Shown here: piece by piece, positions 1 to 6,350 of the stretch
How the letters are laid out: each line of letters begins with the position of its first letter
Position numbering within the stretch: the first letter of the stretch is position 1
NCBI RefSeq assembly: GCF_011388215.1
Contig: NZ_CP049989.1
Span: 1,488,001 to 1,552,000 of the forward strand
Direction of reading: 5' to 3'
Source of the DNA: Hydrogenophaga crocea
GTDB lineage: Bacteria; Pseudomonadota; Gammaproteobacteria; Burkholderiales; Burkholderiaceae_C
Length of the DNA stretch: 64,000 nt
Translations under genes and position numbers: made by a program
The notes under the pieces: model-generated
What the model saw: only the letters and a program-made list of their open reading frames with translations
What the model was told of the DNA's origin: nothing
The model's database searches: none

Positions 1-562
1 GCTGGTCGTGCGAGAGAGCATGACCCGCCTGCTAGGCGAAATCGGCTTGACCGATGGCGGTGACAACATCCGGGCGATCAAGGCGTGCTTGCTGCGCATG
101 GCAAACGTGACGGTGGTGCTCACCAAGGGAAGCCGGCAAAGGTCTTTTCACCTGATGAGCTATGCCTTCGATGAGGATGACGGACGGCTGTTTGTCGCGT
201 TGAATCCTCAGATTGCAGAGGCGATTCTTGGGCGGCGCCCATATACCCGCATCGAGATGGTCGAGGTGCGGGCGCTGCAAACCGACCCGGCCCGCCTGAT
301 TCACCAACGGCTATGCGGCTGGATCGACCCCGGCAAAGCCGGGCGCGTGGAACTCGATACCCTTGCTGGCTACGTCTGGCCGGACGAGGCGAACGCCGAG
401 GCCATGAAGAAGCGCCGCCAGAAGGCCCGCAAGGCTCTGGCCGAGCTTGCCACCGTGGGATGGAAGGTCAGCGAGTATGCGGCAGGGAAGTGGGAAATTG
501 GCAGGCCGAAGCCCGTAGTAACGTTCCCCAAGCTCCGTAGCAACGTTCCCCTTCACCCGTAG
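1..562 (+). CDS. RepC/RepA-like plasmid replication initiator, 5' end outside window
   Basis: This is the C-terminal ~187 residues of an iteron-binding replication initiator; the frame is already open at the window edge, so the start lies upstream. It resembles the C-terminal half of the IncQ (RSF1010) RepC protein as I remember it: an arginine-rich segment ending in RLCGWIDPGK, a DTLAGYVWP block, a KKRRQKARKAL basic stretch, and a closing KWEIGRPK segment. Such proteins bind iterons at oriV and open the DNA, usually with a plasmid helicase and primase, neither of which is in view. The last codons are themselves made of the 22-bp direct repeats described separately, so the gene's end and the repeat array are one sequence. 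An IncQ-type initiator beside IncP-type transfer genes marks a mosaic backbone. Family assignment is fairly sure; the incompatibility group is not. Confidence 0.8.
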   Translation, partial: LVVRESMTRLLGEIGLTDGGDNIRAIKACLLRMANVTVVLTKGSRQRSFHLMSYAFDEDDGRLFVALNPQIAEAILGRRPYTRIEMVEVRALQTDPARLIHQRLCGWIDPGKAGRVELDTLAGYVWPDEANAEAMKKRRQKARKALAELATVGWKVSEYAAGKWEIGRPKPVVTFPKLRSNVPLHP

Positions 563-573
563 CAACGTTCCCC
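513..573 (+). repeat. Three 22-bp-spaced direct repeats (iterons) at the end of the rep gene
   Basis: A 17-bp unit, CCGTAGYAACGTTCCCC, occurs at 513-529, 535-551 and 557-573, separated by 5-bp spacers, so the period is exactly 22 bp or two helical turns. The first copy has T where the other two have C. The array overlaps the last codons and stop of the initiator gene. Regular spacing next to a rep gene is typical of initiator-binding iterons or copy-control sites; actual binding is inferred. Confidence 0.75.
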
Positions 574-633
574 GCCTCAAACCGGAAAACAGAGCAACGG
601 CGCGGGCTTGCGGCTAGTCCGCAAATTCCATCC

Positions 634-651
634 ATGATCTTCCAAGATCAT
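634..651. repeat. Palindrome downstream of the rep gene
   Basis: ATGATCTT and AAGATCAT form perfect 8-bp arms around CC. It lies 70 bp behind the rep stop codon in a non-coding stretch. It could be a transcription end or a protein-binding site; there is no following T-run, so a classical terminator is not supported. Confidence 0.4.
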
Positions 652-763
652 CCACTAGGCGCGGCACTTGCCGCCGCCCTTTAGGGCGACGCCAAGTCCT
701 TGCCGATGGTCGGCCTGCGGCCGAGTTGTACGCCAGAAGGGCGGTCAGCTCCGGCCGGTTCTT

Positions 764-776
764 TTTAGCGGCTAAA
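764..776. promoter_or_regulatory. KorB operator (first of three)
   Basis: TTTAGCGGCTAAA matches the 13-bp KorB operator consensus of IncP plasmids (TTTAGCSGCTAAA), and one further T and A extend the symmetry. KorB is both a global repressor and the partition ParB protein in IncP plasmids. No korB gene is in view, so it must lie outside the window or be supplied in trans. The site sits directly before the iteron-like repeat and the 34-bp palindrome. Confidence 0.75.
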
Positions 777-783
777 ACGCTGC

Positions 784-798
784 GCCCCTCAAGTGTCA
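784..798 (-). repeat. IncP (TrfA) iteron-like motif, inverted copy 1
   Basis: Read on the minus strand this is TGACACTTGAGGGGC, which matches the IncP-1 oriV iteron core (TGACASWTGAGGGGC) as I recall it. An exact inverted copy lies at 1066-1080, and with flanking bases the two repeats extend to about 22 bp (779-800 and 1064-1085) with two mismatches. The pair brackets the palindrome-rich region. No trfA gene is visible, so these may be relics of an IncP origin or terminal repeats of a small element. Confidence 0.6.
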
Positions 799-811
799 AT
801 AAGATGTTGTA

Positions 812-845
812 TGTTGTATGTTGTAGCGCGCTACAACATACAACA
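812..845. promoter_or_regulatory. Perfect 34-bp palindrome with ATGTTGT repeats
   Basis: Positions 812-828 and 829-845 are perfect reverse complements centred on GCGCGC. The left arm belongs to three tandem ATGTTGT heptamers at 804-824, and the right arm carries the mirror ACAACAT. Seventeen unbroken base pairs per arm in a non-coding region suggest a strong dimer- or tetramer-binding operator, or an extruding hairpin at an origin. The ligand is unknown. Confidence 0.7.
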
Positions 846-912
846 GTTCAATTCAATGCCCTGGCCACGTCATGAGATCGGCCTTTCTTTCGCGCGCTAC
901 GTCGAGCTGCAG

Positions 913-1053
913 CATCGTCATCTCCGGCGAGGCTGGCCATGTCCGGGCCATGGTCGACCATCGCCACGTCCGACGATGCACCGAGGGCCCCATCGCCAGT
1001 TCTGACGATGACGGCCGCCGGCGCTGGAGCTCGCATCGCCACTTCTGACGATG
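913..1053. repeat. Cluster A of 20-bp palindromic repeats
   Basis: Three copies fit CATCGYCAnnnnTSRCGATG-like symmetry: 959-978, 991-1010 and 1034-1053, with a weaker copy at 913-932. The last two share the right half TTCTGACGATG. The same unit recurs in cluster B (5807-5977), and both clusters also contain GTCGAGCTGCAGCAYCGYCA (901-920 and 5946-5965). The arrangement looks like an array of operators or a centromere-like site. Confidence 0.65.
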
Positions 1054-1065
1054 CGATCCTCTCTT

Positions 1066-1080
1066 TGACACTTGAGGGGC
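1066..1080 (+). repeat. IncP (TrfA) iteron-like motif, inverted copy 2
   Basis: TGACACTTGAGGGGC is the exact inverted partner of the motif at 784-798. It lies just behind the last cluster A palindrome. The remaining stretch to 1278 holds an ACTCCG/CGGAGT hairpin near 1230-1249 and presumably the traK promoter; nothing else was recognised there. Confidence 0.6.
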
Positions 1081-1278
1081 CGAGCGGCGGGGATCTCCCG
1101 GCCTACTCCCCTCTTGGCGTTCAATTTTCCGTGCTGAATGAGCTGCCATCCCTGTTTCGATGGGCGTGCCTGTGTCATCGGCTCTATGTCAACCATTTCG
1201 GCCAATTATTGGAATGTTGTGTAGGCCAGCACTCCGTAACCTTCGGAGTAGTTCAGTTGATAACGGAGGTTTACGGAC

Positions 1279-1557
1279 ATGGCGACGACAGAAAGCAGCT
1301 ACCCCGAGGAGCTGGCCGCACGGCTGGCTCTTCAGCAGAAGACCTCGCAAACAAAGCGCAGGGACTACCTGGCCGCTTTCATGGCGGTGCGCTCGGACGT
1401 GAAGGAAGCGATGGAGGCCGGCTACGCGCTCAAGATCATCTGGGAGCACCTGCGCGAGGTCGGGCGCATCCCTTTCCGGTATGAGACGTTCCTGAAGTAC
1501 GTTCGCCAGCACATCACCAATGCGCGGCCTAGCTCAATGGGGCAGGGTACGAAGTAA
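1279..1557 (+). CDS. traK: TraK-like oriT-binding protein
   Basis: The 92-residue product matches the N-terminal part of IncP TraK: an RDYLAAFMAVRSDVKEAMEAG stretch, then IWEHLREVGRIPF, then a YETFLKYVRQHI helix. TraK binds intrinsically bent DNA beside oriT and helps to form the relaxosome. The start ATG has a good ribosome site (ggaggt, 7 bases upstream). RP4 TraK is about 132 residues, so this version lacks the proline- and alanine-rich tail. In RP4 traK reads away from oriT, but here it reads towards oriT and in the same direction as traJ. That orientation is unusual and suggests an inversion or a different plasmid lineage. Confidence 0.85.
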   Translation: MATTESSYPEELAARLALQQKTSQTKRRDYLAAFMAVRSDVKEAMEAGYALKIIWEHLREVGRIPFRYETFLKYVRQHITNARPSSMGQGTK

Positions 1558-1739
1558 GCAAAGTTCCATGCTCAATCGCTGCAAGCGCATGGCTGAAACG
1601 CTGTTACCGGCCTCTTGGATCTCTGCAAGCACGCGGACATTGGCAATTTCCGTTGGTTTTCCCGCTGTTGGCGCGCTGTTGCGAAGCAACGGTGCGGTTA
1701 CAGCGCGAAGTTCGATGAGTCATACGAGGCAAAAACAAC

Positions 1740-1876
1740 GCCGTAAGGCGGGCAGGATGTGTGAAGTAGGCCCACCGGCAAGCCGGTTGTCCTTCTTCAC
1801 TGTCCCTTATTCGCGCGGGGCGCTCAACGGGCATCCTGCTCTGCGAGGCTGCCGGCTACCGCCGGTTGGAGGACAC
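1740..1876. other. oriT: Origin of transfer (RP4/IncP type oriT)
   Basis: The sequence closely follows RP4 oriT: a GGGCAGGAT nic-proximal segment (1750-1758), GTGAAGTAGGCCCACC, an inverted repeat ACCGGC-AA-GCCGGT (1774-1787), CCTTCTTCACTGTCCCTTAT, a CATCCTGCTCTGCGAGGCT block (1833-1851), and a GCCGGCTACCGCCGG dyad just before traJ. By analogy with RP4 the nick would be on the minus strand between 1753 and 1752 (ATCCTG/CC). The rest of the traK-traJ gap (1558-1739) carries short dyads that may be TraK sites. No relaxase gene (traI) is present in the window. Confidence 0.85.
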
Positions 1877-2248
1877 ATGGGTGACGAGAATCGAATCACC
1901 AGGAAGGGCAGCCCGCCGATCAAGGTGTACTGCCTTCCAGAAGAACGCGAACTGATTGAGGCGAACGCCAAGATGGCGGGGATCAGCGTGGCGCGCTATC
2001 TGCGCGACGTAGGCCAGGGCTACCAGGTCAAGGGAGTCATGGACTACCACTACGTACGCGAGCTGGCGCGGGTGAATGGCGACCTTGGCCGGCTGGGCGG
2101 ATTGCTCAAGCTCTGGCTGACCGACGATCCGCGCACTGCCCGTTTCGGCGATGCAACGATTCTCGCCCTGTTGGCTCGGATCGAAGCTACTCAGGATGAA
2201 ATGAGTCGGCTTATGAAATCGGTGGTGCAGCCGAGGGCCGACCGTTGA
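1877..2248 (+). CDS. traJ: TraJ relaxosome protein
   Basis: The 123-residue protein has the same length as RP4 TraJ and is very similar to it: a TRKGSPPIKVYCLPEER start, a ribbon-helix-helix-like N-terminus, and the run INGDLGRLGGLLKLWLTDD (N at the second residue varies) followed by PRTARFGDATILALLA. TraJ binds the inverted repeat of oriT and recruits the TraI relaxase. The ATG follows GGAGGACAC. In IncP plasmids traJ is followed by traI, traH and traG. Here it is followed by a KorB site and then trbJ, so the relaxase and coupling-protein genes are missing from this position. Confidence 0.92.
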   Translation: MGDENRITRKGSPPIKVYCLPEERELIEANAKMAGISVARYLRDVGQGYQVKGVMDYHYVRELARVNGDLGRLGGLLKLWLTDDPRTARFGDATILALLARIEATQDEMSRLMKSVVQPRADR

Positions 2249-2252
2249 GAGT

Positions 2253-2265
2253 TTTAGCGGCTAAA
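2253..2265. promoter_or_regulatory. KorB operator (second)
   Basis: TTTAGCGGCTAAA lies 5 bases behind the traJ stop codon. The 248-bp stretch up to trbJ has no gene. It also holds the inverted repeats TTCGATGAAA (2436-2445) and TTTCATCGAA (2490-2499), and a small CTTGCC-GTG-GGCAAG hairpin between them (2447-2461). Together they could fold into an attenuator-like structure upstream of trbJ. Confidence 0.7.
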
Positions 2266-2513
2266 TTTCCGTGTGCCGGACGCGACACGAGGCACTTCCA
2301 GGCCGCCGGCCTGAGCGTTATCAACTCTCGGGAGGACGCATAAGGCCAGGGACACCCCGTAAGGGCCGAGAGCAGAATCACCGAAGCCCGGGCCTCAGTG
2401 CCAAGGGCGATACCGATTAGCTAGTGGCGTAGCTCTTCGATGAAACCTTGCCGTGGGCAAGCGCGAGCTTGGTCAAGGCATTGCCTTTCTTTCATCGAAT
2501 GGAGATTGCGACC

Positions 2514-3299
2514 ATGAAGCACGTCCGTTTTTTAGCGGCTAAAACCGCGCTCGCCGCCGCTCTGGCCGGCAGCATCATCGTCACCCCGGCGCAGGCCGGC
2601 ATCCCCGTCATCGACGGCGGCAACCTGGTGCAGAACGTCATGACCGCCATTGAGTCGGTGGCGCAGACGCTCAAGCAGATCGAGCAGTACCAGACTCAAT
2701 TGCAGCAGTACGAAAACATGCTGCAAAACACCATGGCTCCGGCCGCCTATATCTGGGACCAGGCGCAGTCCACCATCAATGGACTGATGGCCGCCACCGA
2801 CACGCTGAACTACTACCGGAATCAGCTCGGCAGCATCGATGCGTACCTGGGCAAGTTCCAGGATGTGGCCTATTACCGTGGTTCGCCTTGCTTCTCGGCC
2901 GCTGGGTGCTCGGATGCCGAGCGCGCTGCGATGGAGCAAAACCGCAGCCTGGCGAGCGAGAGTCAGAAGAAGGCGAACGACGCGCTTTTCAAGGGCCTGG
3001 AGCAACAGCAGCGCAACCTTTCCGCCGATGCTCGCCAGCTCGAACGGCTCCAGTCCGCCGCGCAGGGCGCGACCGGGCAGATGCAGGCCATCGGCTACGC
3101 CAACCAGCTCGCCGCCAACCAGGCAAACCAGCTTCTGCAAATCCGTGGCCTGCTGATCGCACAGCAGAACGCCGCGACGGCCAGGATGCAGGCGCAGGCC
3201 GACCTAGAGGCGCAACAGCAGGCCGCCGGCGCGACTTCCCGGGAGTCCAGGATCGAGCGGACGGCCAACCCGAGAAACTGGCTCGAACTGACCCGCTGA
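2514..3299 (+). CDS. trbJ: TrbJ, VirB5-like conjugal transfer protein
   Basis: This 261-residue secreted protein has a signal peptide (about residues 1-28, ending TPAQAG) followed by long alpha-helical, glutamine-rich segments such as TLKQIEQYQTQLQQYENML. These features are typical of the TrbJ/VirB5 pilus-tip family of type IV secretion systems. The ATG at 2514 was chosen over upstream in-frame starts because it begins the signal peptide and has GGAG 10 bases ahead. A KorB operator lies inside the signal-peptide codons. A GSPCFSAAGCSD cysteine pair lies mid-protein. It is the first gene of a trbJ-trbK-trbL run; the upstream IncP genes trbB to trbI are absent here. Confidence 0.88.
   Translation: MKHVRFLAAKTALAAALAGSIIVTPAQAGIPVIDGGNLVQNVMTAIESVAQTLKQIEQYQTQLQQYENMLQNTMAPAAYIWDQAQSTINGLMAATDTLNYYRNQLGSIDAYLGKFQDVAYYRGSPCFSAAGCSDAERAAMEQNRSLASESQKKANDALFKGLEQQQRNLSADARQLERLQSAAQGATGQMQAIGYANQLAANQANQLLQIRGLLIAQQNAATARMQAQADLEAQQQAAGATSRESRIERTANPRNWLELTR
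2531..2543. promoter_or_regulatory. KorB operator (third), inside trbJ
   Basis: TTTAGCGGCTAAA spans codons 6-10 of trbJ and encodes most of FLAAK in the signal peptide. The position allows repression of trbJKL or KorB spreading from within the gene. The motif is an exact consensus match; use as an operator is inferred. Confidence 0.65.
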
Positions 3300-3314
3300 C
3301 GGAGGCCCTGCACC

Positions 3315-3584
3315 ATGAAGAAAACGATGCTGCTTACCGGCCTCGTGGTGGTGCTGGTGGCTGGTTGCGACAACAAGCCGGCCATCCCGCCCATGCCCGA
3401 GGTCAATGACACCAATTGCCAGATCGAGGCGATCAAGAAGATCGAGGACAGGGCCACGCGCGAGAAATTCGCCGGGCTGTGCTCGCGCCGGTCGCCGGCC
3501 GCCGGCGGCATCGCGCCGACCGAGAAGCCCATGAACTGGCTCGAACTGGCCGACCCGAAAGACCAGAAGGAGGCGAAGCCATGA
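3315..3584 (+). CDS. trbK: TrbK entry-exclusion lipoprotein
   Basis: The 89-residue product begins with a short lipoprotein signal, MKKTMLLTGLVVVLVAGC, whose lipobox places the lipidated cysteine at residue 18. The mature part is small and charged, and its two further cysteines (in NCQIEAI and GLCSRR) could form a disulfide. In IncP plasmids TrbK sits on the inner membrane facing the periplasm and prevents uptake of a second related plasmid. It lies between trbJ (13-bp gap) and trbL (4-bp overlap), as in RP4. Confidence 0.85.
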   Translation: MKKTMLLTGLVVVLVAGCDNKPAIPPMPEVNDTNCQIEAIKKIEDRATREKFAGLCSRRSPAAGGIAPTEKPMNWLELADPKDQKEAKP

Positions 3585-5179
3585 AAACACTGCACAAGGC
3601 GGCGCTGATCGGCGTCGCCCTCGCGCTTTACTCCACCGCCGCATCGGCCCAACTCACCAATCAGGGGATGCTTGACCAGGTGGTGACGGAGTTCGCCACG
3701 CGAGCCACGTCCTGGCAGACGGTGGTGATGAATGCCGCGATGTTCCTGTTCTGGACGCTGGGCACGATCTCGCTGGTTTTCACCTTCGGCTTCATGGCGC
3801 TGCGCAAGGCTGACATTGGCGAGTTCTTCGCCGAGTTCATCAGGTTCATCCTGTTCTTCGGCTTCTTCCTCTGGCTATTGCGCAACGGCCCGGCCTTCGC
3901 CAACTCGATCATCCAGTCACTGGCCCGGATCGGCGAGCAGGCGTCCGGGGTGGCGTCGGTGACACCCTCGGGCATTGTGGATATCGGCTTCATGATCTTG
4001 AAGCAGGCATTCAGGAACTCGTCGATCTGGTCGCCCGTGGATAGCTTCATCGGTGTGGCCTTGAGCGTCGGCATCCTGATCCTGCTGGCTGTTGTCGCCG
4101 TGAATATGTTGCTGCTGCTCGTATCAGGCTGGCTGCTGATGTACGCCGGAATCTTCTTCCTCGGCTTCGGTGGAAGCCGTTGGACTTCCGACATGGCGAT
4201 CAACTACTACAAGACCGTGCTGGGCGTGGCCGCGCAGATCATGACGATGGTGCTCCTGGTCGGCATCGGGAACGACCTGCTTTCCAGCTTCTACGCCAGG
4301 ATGAACACCGGCACCCTGAACTTTGAAGAGCTGGGCGTGATGCTGGTGTTCTGCGTGGCGTTGCTCATGCTGGTCAATCGTGTGCCCCCGCTTGTCGCCG
4401 GCATCATCACCGGCTCGGGGATCGGTGGCGCTGGCGGCATTGGCAACTTCGGTGCAGGTGCCGCCATCGGTGCGGCTATGGGCGCGTCGAGTATGGCCGC
4501 CGGAGCGGCCAGCGTGGCTGGCGCGGCCGTGATGGGCGGTGCGGCCTCGGCCGCCGGCGGCATGTCGGCGATTAGGGCGGCGTTCGAGAAAGCAGGGGCT
4601 AGCGCCGGTGGCGAATCGGGCGGAGTGCCCATGTTTGGTGGTGGTGCTGGCGGTGATTCCGATGCTGGACCGTTCGCGCAGGCGGCGGGCTTTGGTGGCG
4701 GCGGTTCCAGTGCCGGCACAAGTACGCCGCTCGGCCAGGCGGCTGGCTTTTACAGCTCTGGAAGCTCCAGCAATTCGGGCGGCAGCGGCGGCGAATCGAG
4801 GGGCGGCGACAAAGCCGGCTCCAGCTCGAAGGGTAGCGGCGATGTCGGCGGCTCGAAGGCCGGCGGCGGCAGCGACGCTGGCGGCCAAGCCGGCCGAGGT
4901 GCGGGAGGCCTTGTCGCTGCGACGGCTGCGAACCTGGTGCAAGGCATTGGCGACGTTGCGCAGGCCAAGGCGGCCAGCATCCGCGACGCCGCCGCCGAAC
5001 GCATCGCCGACACCACCGGAGGGAAGATCGCCGCCGCAATCCGGGCGAGCAGCCAGACAGACCGGGCGGTCGACGATGTGCCCAGCTTCGGCGGCAACAG
5101 CCTGGCAGGGGCCGATTCGGCTGCTGCTGATCCTGATGATGAAGTGGTCGCGTTCGCCAACCGCGACAAGGAGGTATGA
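3581..5179 (+). CDS. trbL: TrbL, VirB6-like inner-membrane transfer protein
   Basis: The 532-residue protein has an N-terminal signal-like helix, then about five to six hydrophobic segments within the first 280 residues (for example FIRFILFFGFFLWLL and VGILILLAVVAVNMLLLLVSGWLL). A long glycine-, serine- and alanine-rich, low-complexity tail follows. This is the VirB6/TrbL architecture of the type IV secretion inner-membrane channel, and the length is close to RP4 TrbL. The start ATG overlaps the trbK stop and has AGGAGG ahead of it. The tail contains the repeated motif STPLGQAAGFYSSGS, which reappears in the next small protein. The high GC of the tail fits its composition and is not evidence of transfer. 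Confidence 0.9.
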   Translation: MKTLHKAALIGVALALYSTAASAQLTNQGMLDQVVTEFATRATSWQTVVMNAAMFLFWTLGTISLVFTFGFMALRKADIGEFFAEFIRFILFFGFFLWLLRNGPAFANSIIQSLARIGEQASGVASVTPSGIVDIGFMILKQAFRNSSIWSPVDSFIGVALSVGILILLAVVAVNMLLLLVSGWLLMYAGIFFLGFGGSRWTSDMAINYYKTVLGVAAQIMTMVLLVGIGNDLLSSFYARMNTGTLNFEELGVMLVFCVALLMLVNRVPPLVAGIITGSGIGGAGGIGNFGAGAAIGAAMGASSMAAGAASVAGAAVMGGAASAAGGMSAIRAAFEKAGASAGGESGGVPMFGGGAGGDSDAGPFAQAAGFGGGGSSAGTSTPLGQAAGFYSSGSSSNSGGSGGESRGGDKAGSSSKGSGDVGGSKAGGGSDAGGQAGRGAGGLVAATAANLVQGIGDVAQAKAASIRDAAAERIADTTGGKIAAAIRASSQTDRAVDDVPSFGGNSLAGADSAAADPDDEVVAFANRDKEV

Positions 5180-5454
5180 CGATGACGCCGAGAGGATTTT
5201 TCGACTGCCTGGACGTTGCCGCTGCCGAGCAGCGCCAGGCGCAGGCGGTTGAGGTTGAGCCGGTCGACGATCAATCGACTGATGCAGACCCGGCGGCAGA
5301 AGTTGCGGCCTTTGTTGATCGACCTGCTCCGCCCGTCATTGAGGCCACCAAGCTGGCGGCCAGGTCGGGCGGCTACGCCAGCAGCTACGGCAGCAGCGCG
5401 AGAAGCACGCCGCTGGCCGAGGCCGCCGGCTTCTACGGCACCGGCAGCCGATAA
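5176..5454 (+). CDS. Small protein sharing the TrbL tail motif
   Basis: I do not recognise this 92-residue product. It starts with an ATGA overlap with trbL (a second ATG six bases on is equally possible), so it is translationally coupled. The N-terminal two thirds are acidic and alanine-rich, without a signal peptide or membrane segment. The C-terminus reads STPLAEAAGFYGTGS, nearly the same as STPLGQAAGFYSSGS in the TrbL tail. Either the gene arose from a duplicated trbL end, or the motif is a shared interaction tag. In RP4 trbM would be expected at this place; this is not TrbM. Confidence 0.6.
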   Translation: MTMTPRGFFDCLDVAAAEQRQAQAVEVEPVDDQSTDADPAAEVAAFVDRPAPPVIEATKLAARSGGYASSYGSSARSTPLAEAAGFYGTGSR

Positions 5455-5516
5455 GCGCGTCGGCCGGCGTGGGGCCGGCCGACACTTCCACAACCCACCT
5501 GTTAGAGAGGTGAATC

Positions 5517-5747
5517 ATGGCAACCCTGAATCCTACCAATGCAACGCAGGCCGTTCATCATGCAGCCGTGCAACTCGCCGCGCTCGACTGGCTAGACCAG
5601 GACGCGGCGCGGCAGCTCGGGCCGCTCGCCGAGGCCGTGGCGAACGCTTTCATGGTCGTGTTTTACCAGGCCGAGACGGGCCAGGCGACACCTGCCGACT
5701 TTCGCGAGGCCCTGGACGCGGTGCGGCAGTCACTCGGCGCCGCGTAG
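5517..5747 (+). CDS. Small helical protein of unknown function
   Basis: The 76-residue product is predicted to be almost entirely alpha-helical, with an alanine-rich sequence and aromatic residues in FMVVFYQAE. It has no signal peptide and no motif I recognise. The ATG follows GAGAGG with good spacing. It lies 62 bp behind the previous gene in the same direction and is followed within 25 bp by a strong hairpin, so it is probably the last gene of the trb operon. Confidence 0.55.
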   Translation: MATLNPTNATQAVHHAAVQLAALDWLDQDAARQLGPLAEAVANAFMVVFYQAETGQATPADFREALDAVRQSLGAA

Positions 5748-5767
5748 GCACGCGCACCAGGAGCAGC

Positions 5768-5790
5768 AAGGGCGGCCATTGGCCGCCCTT
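5768..5790 (+). terminator. Hairpin at the end of the trb operon
   Basis: AAGGGCGGCCA and TGGCCGCCCTT form perfect 11-bp arms with almost no loop, followed by GTCATTT. The position just behind the last gene of the trb run fits an intrinsic, possibly bidirectional, terminator. Confidence 0.7.
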
Positions 5791-5806
5791 GTCATTTCCG
5801 GGCCTG

Positions 5807-5977
5807 CATCGTCAAAGGTGACGATGTGCGCTGGCGTGCTCGAGCATCGCCAGATCGGACGATGACGGCCGCTCTGGCCTTCTCCCTTGGCGTGGATCGC
5901 ATCGTCGCTTCTAGCGATGAGATCCAGCGCACCAGAACGGCGCACGTCGAGCTGCAGCACCGCCAGGAATGGCGATG
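5807..5977. repeat. Cluster B of 20-bp palindromic repeats
   Basis: Four copies occur: 5807-5826 (CATCGTCAAAGGTGACGATG, perfect 8-bp arms), 5845-5864, 5900-5919 and 5958-5977. The second copy and the following GACGGCCGC match cluster A almost exactly. The cluster fills the convergent gap between the trb operon and the two antitoxin-like genes. Confidence 0.7.
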
Positions 5978-5990
5978 CTGGCCAGCTCTC

Positions 5991-6350
5991 CTACTCGATG
6001 CCGTGCATGGCCTTCGCCCGCGCTGCGACGGCCTGTGCGTGTTCGATATAGGCCGGGTCGGCTGTGGCCTCGGCTTCGGCCAGGAAGGTGCTGATCGCCT
6101 CGGCCGAGGTCAGCGTCTCGGCCGGGTCGAAAGGCGTCAGCTCACGGCCAACGGCCGGCGCATCCACCCATTCGCGTTGTTCCGGCGGCAGTGGATACAC
6201 GCCGGCGGCTTCGGCCTCGGCCAGCAGCTCGGCCAGGGTGTAGCGCACCTGGTCAGGCGTGACGGCGCGGGCGGGATCGGCCTTCAAGGCGTCATAGGCC
6301 GGGCCGACCTTCTCATGCAGCCAGTTTTCCAGGTTCTTCGAGCCTGTCAT
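5991..6350 (-). CDS. Chimeric antitoxin-like protein without a DNA-binding domain
   Basis: This 119-residue protein looks like two antitoxin fragments joined. Residues 1-45 (NLENWLHEKVGPAYDALKAD followed by PARAVTPDQV) resemble the toxin-binding tail of ParD/PaaA-type antitoxins. Residues ~75-119 (FDPAETLTSAEAISTFLAEA, then DPAYIEHAQAVAARAKAM) resemble the first half of the COG3636 addiction-module antidote family, cut off exactly where its helix-turn-helix would begin. The start codon overlaps the stop of the upstream gene (ATGA), so the two are co-translated. No toxin gene is adjacent. It could be an anti-addiction decoy or a decayed gene. The family resemblance is from memory and should be tested. 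Confidence 0.6.
   Translation of the reverse strand: MTGSKNLENWLHEKVGPAYDALKADPARAVTPDQVRYTLAELLAEAEAAGVYPLPPEQREWVDAPAVGRELTPFDPAETLTSAEAISTFLAEAEATADPAYIEHAQAVAARAKAMHGIE

Noticed and set aside
614..799. 61-codon minus-strand ORF in the control region
   Set aside because: It overlaps a KorB operator, the inverted iteron-like motif and short hairpins, has no recognisable family, and its composition is explained by these elements.
913..1053. CRISPR-like array
   Set aside because: The repeats are palindromic operators of 20 bp with irregular 12-27-bp gaps, few copies and no cas genes.
779..1085. Stand-alone MITE with 22-bp inverted ends
   Set aside because: The ends match the IncP iteron core, and I found no target duplication next to them, so it is not annotated as a mobile element.
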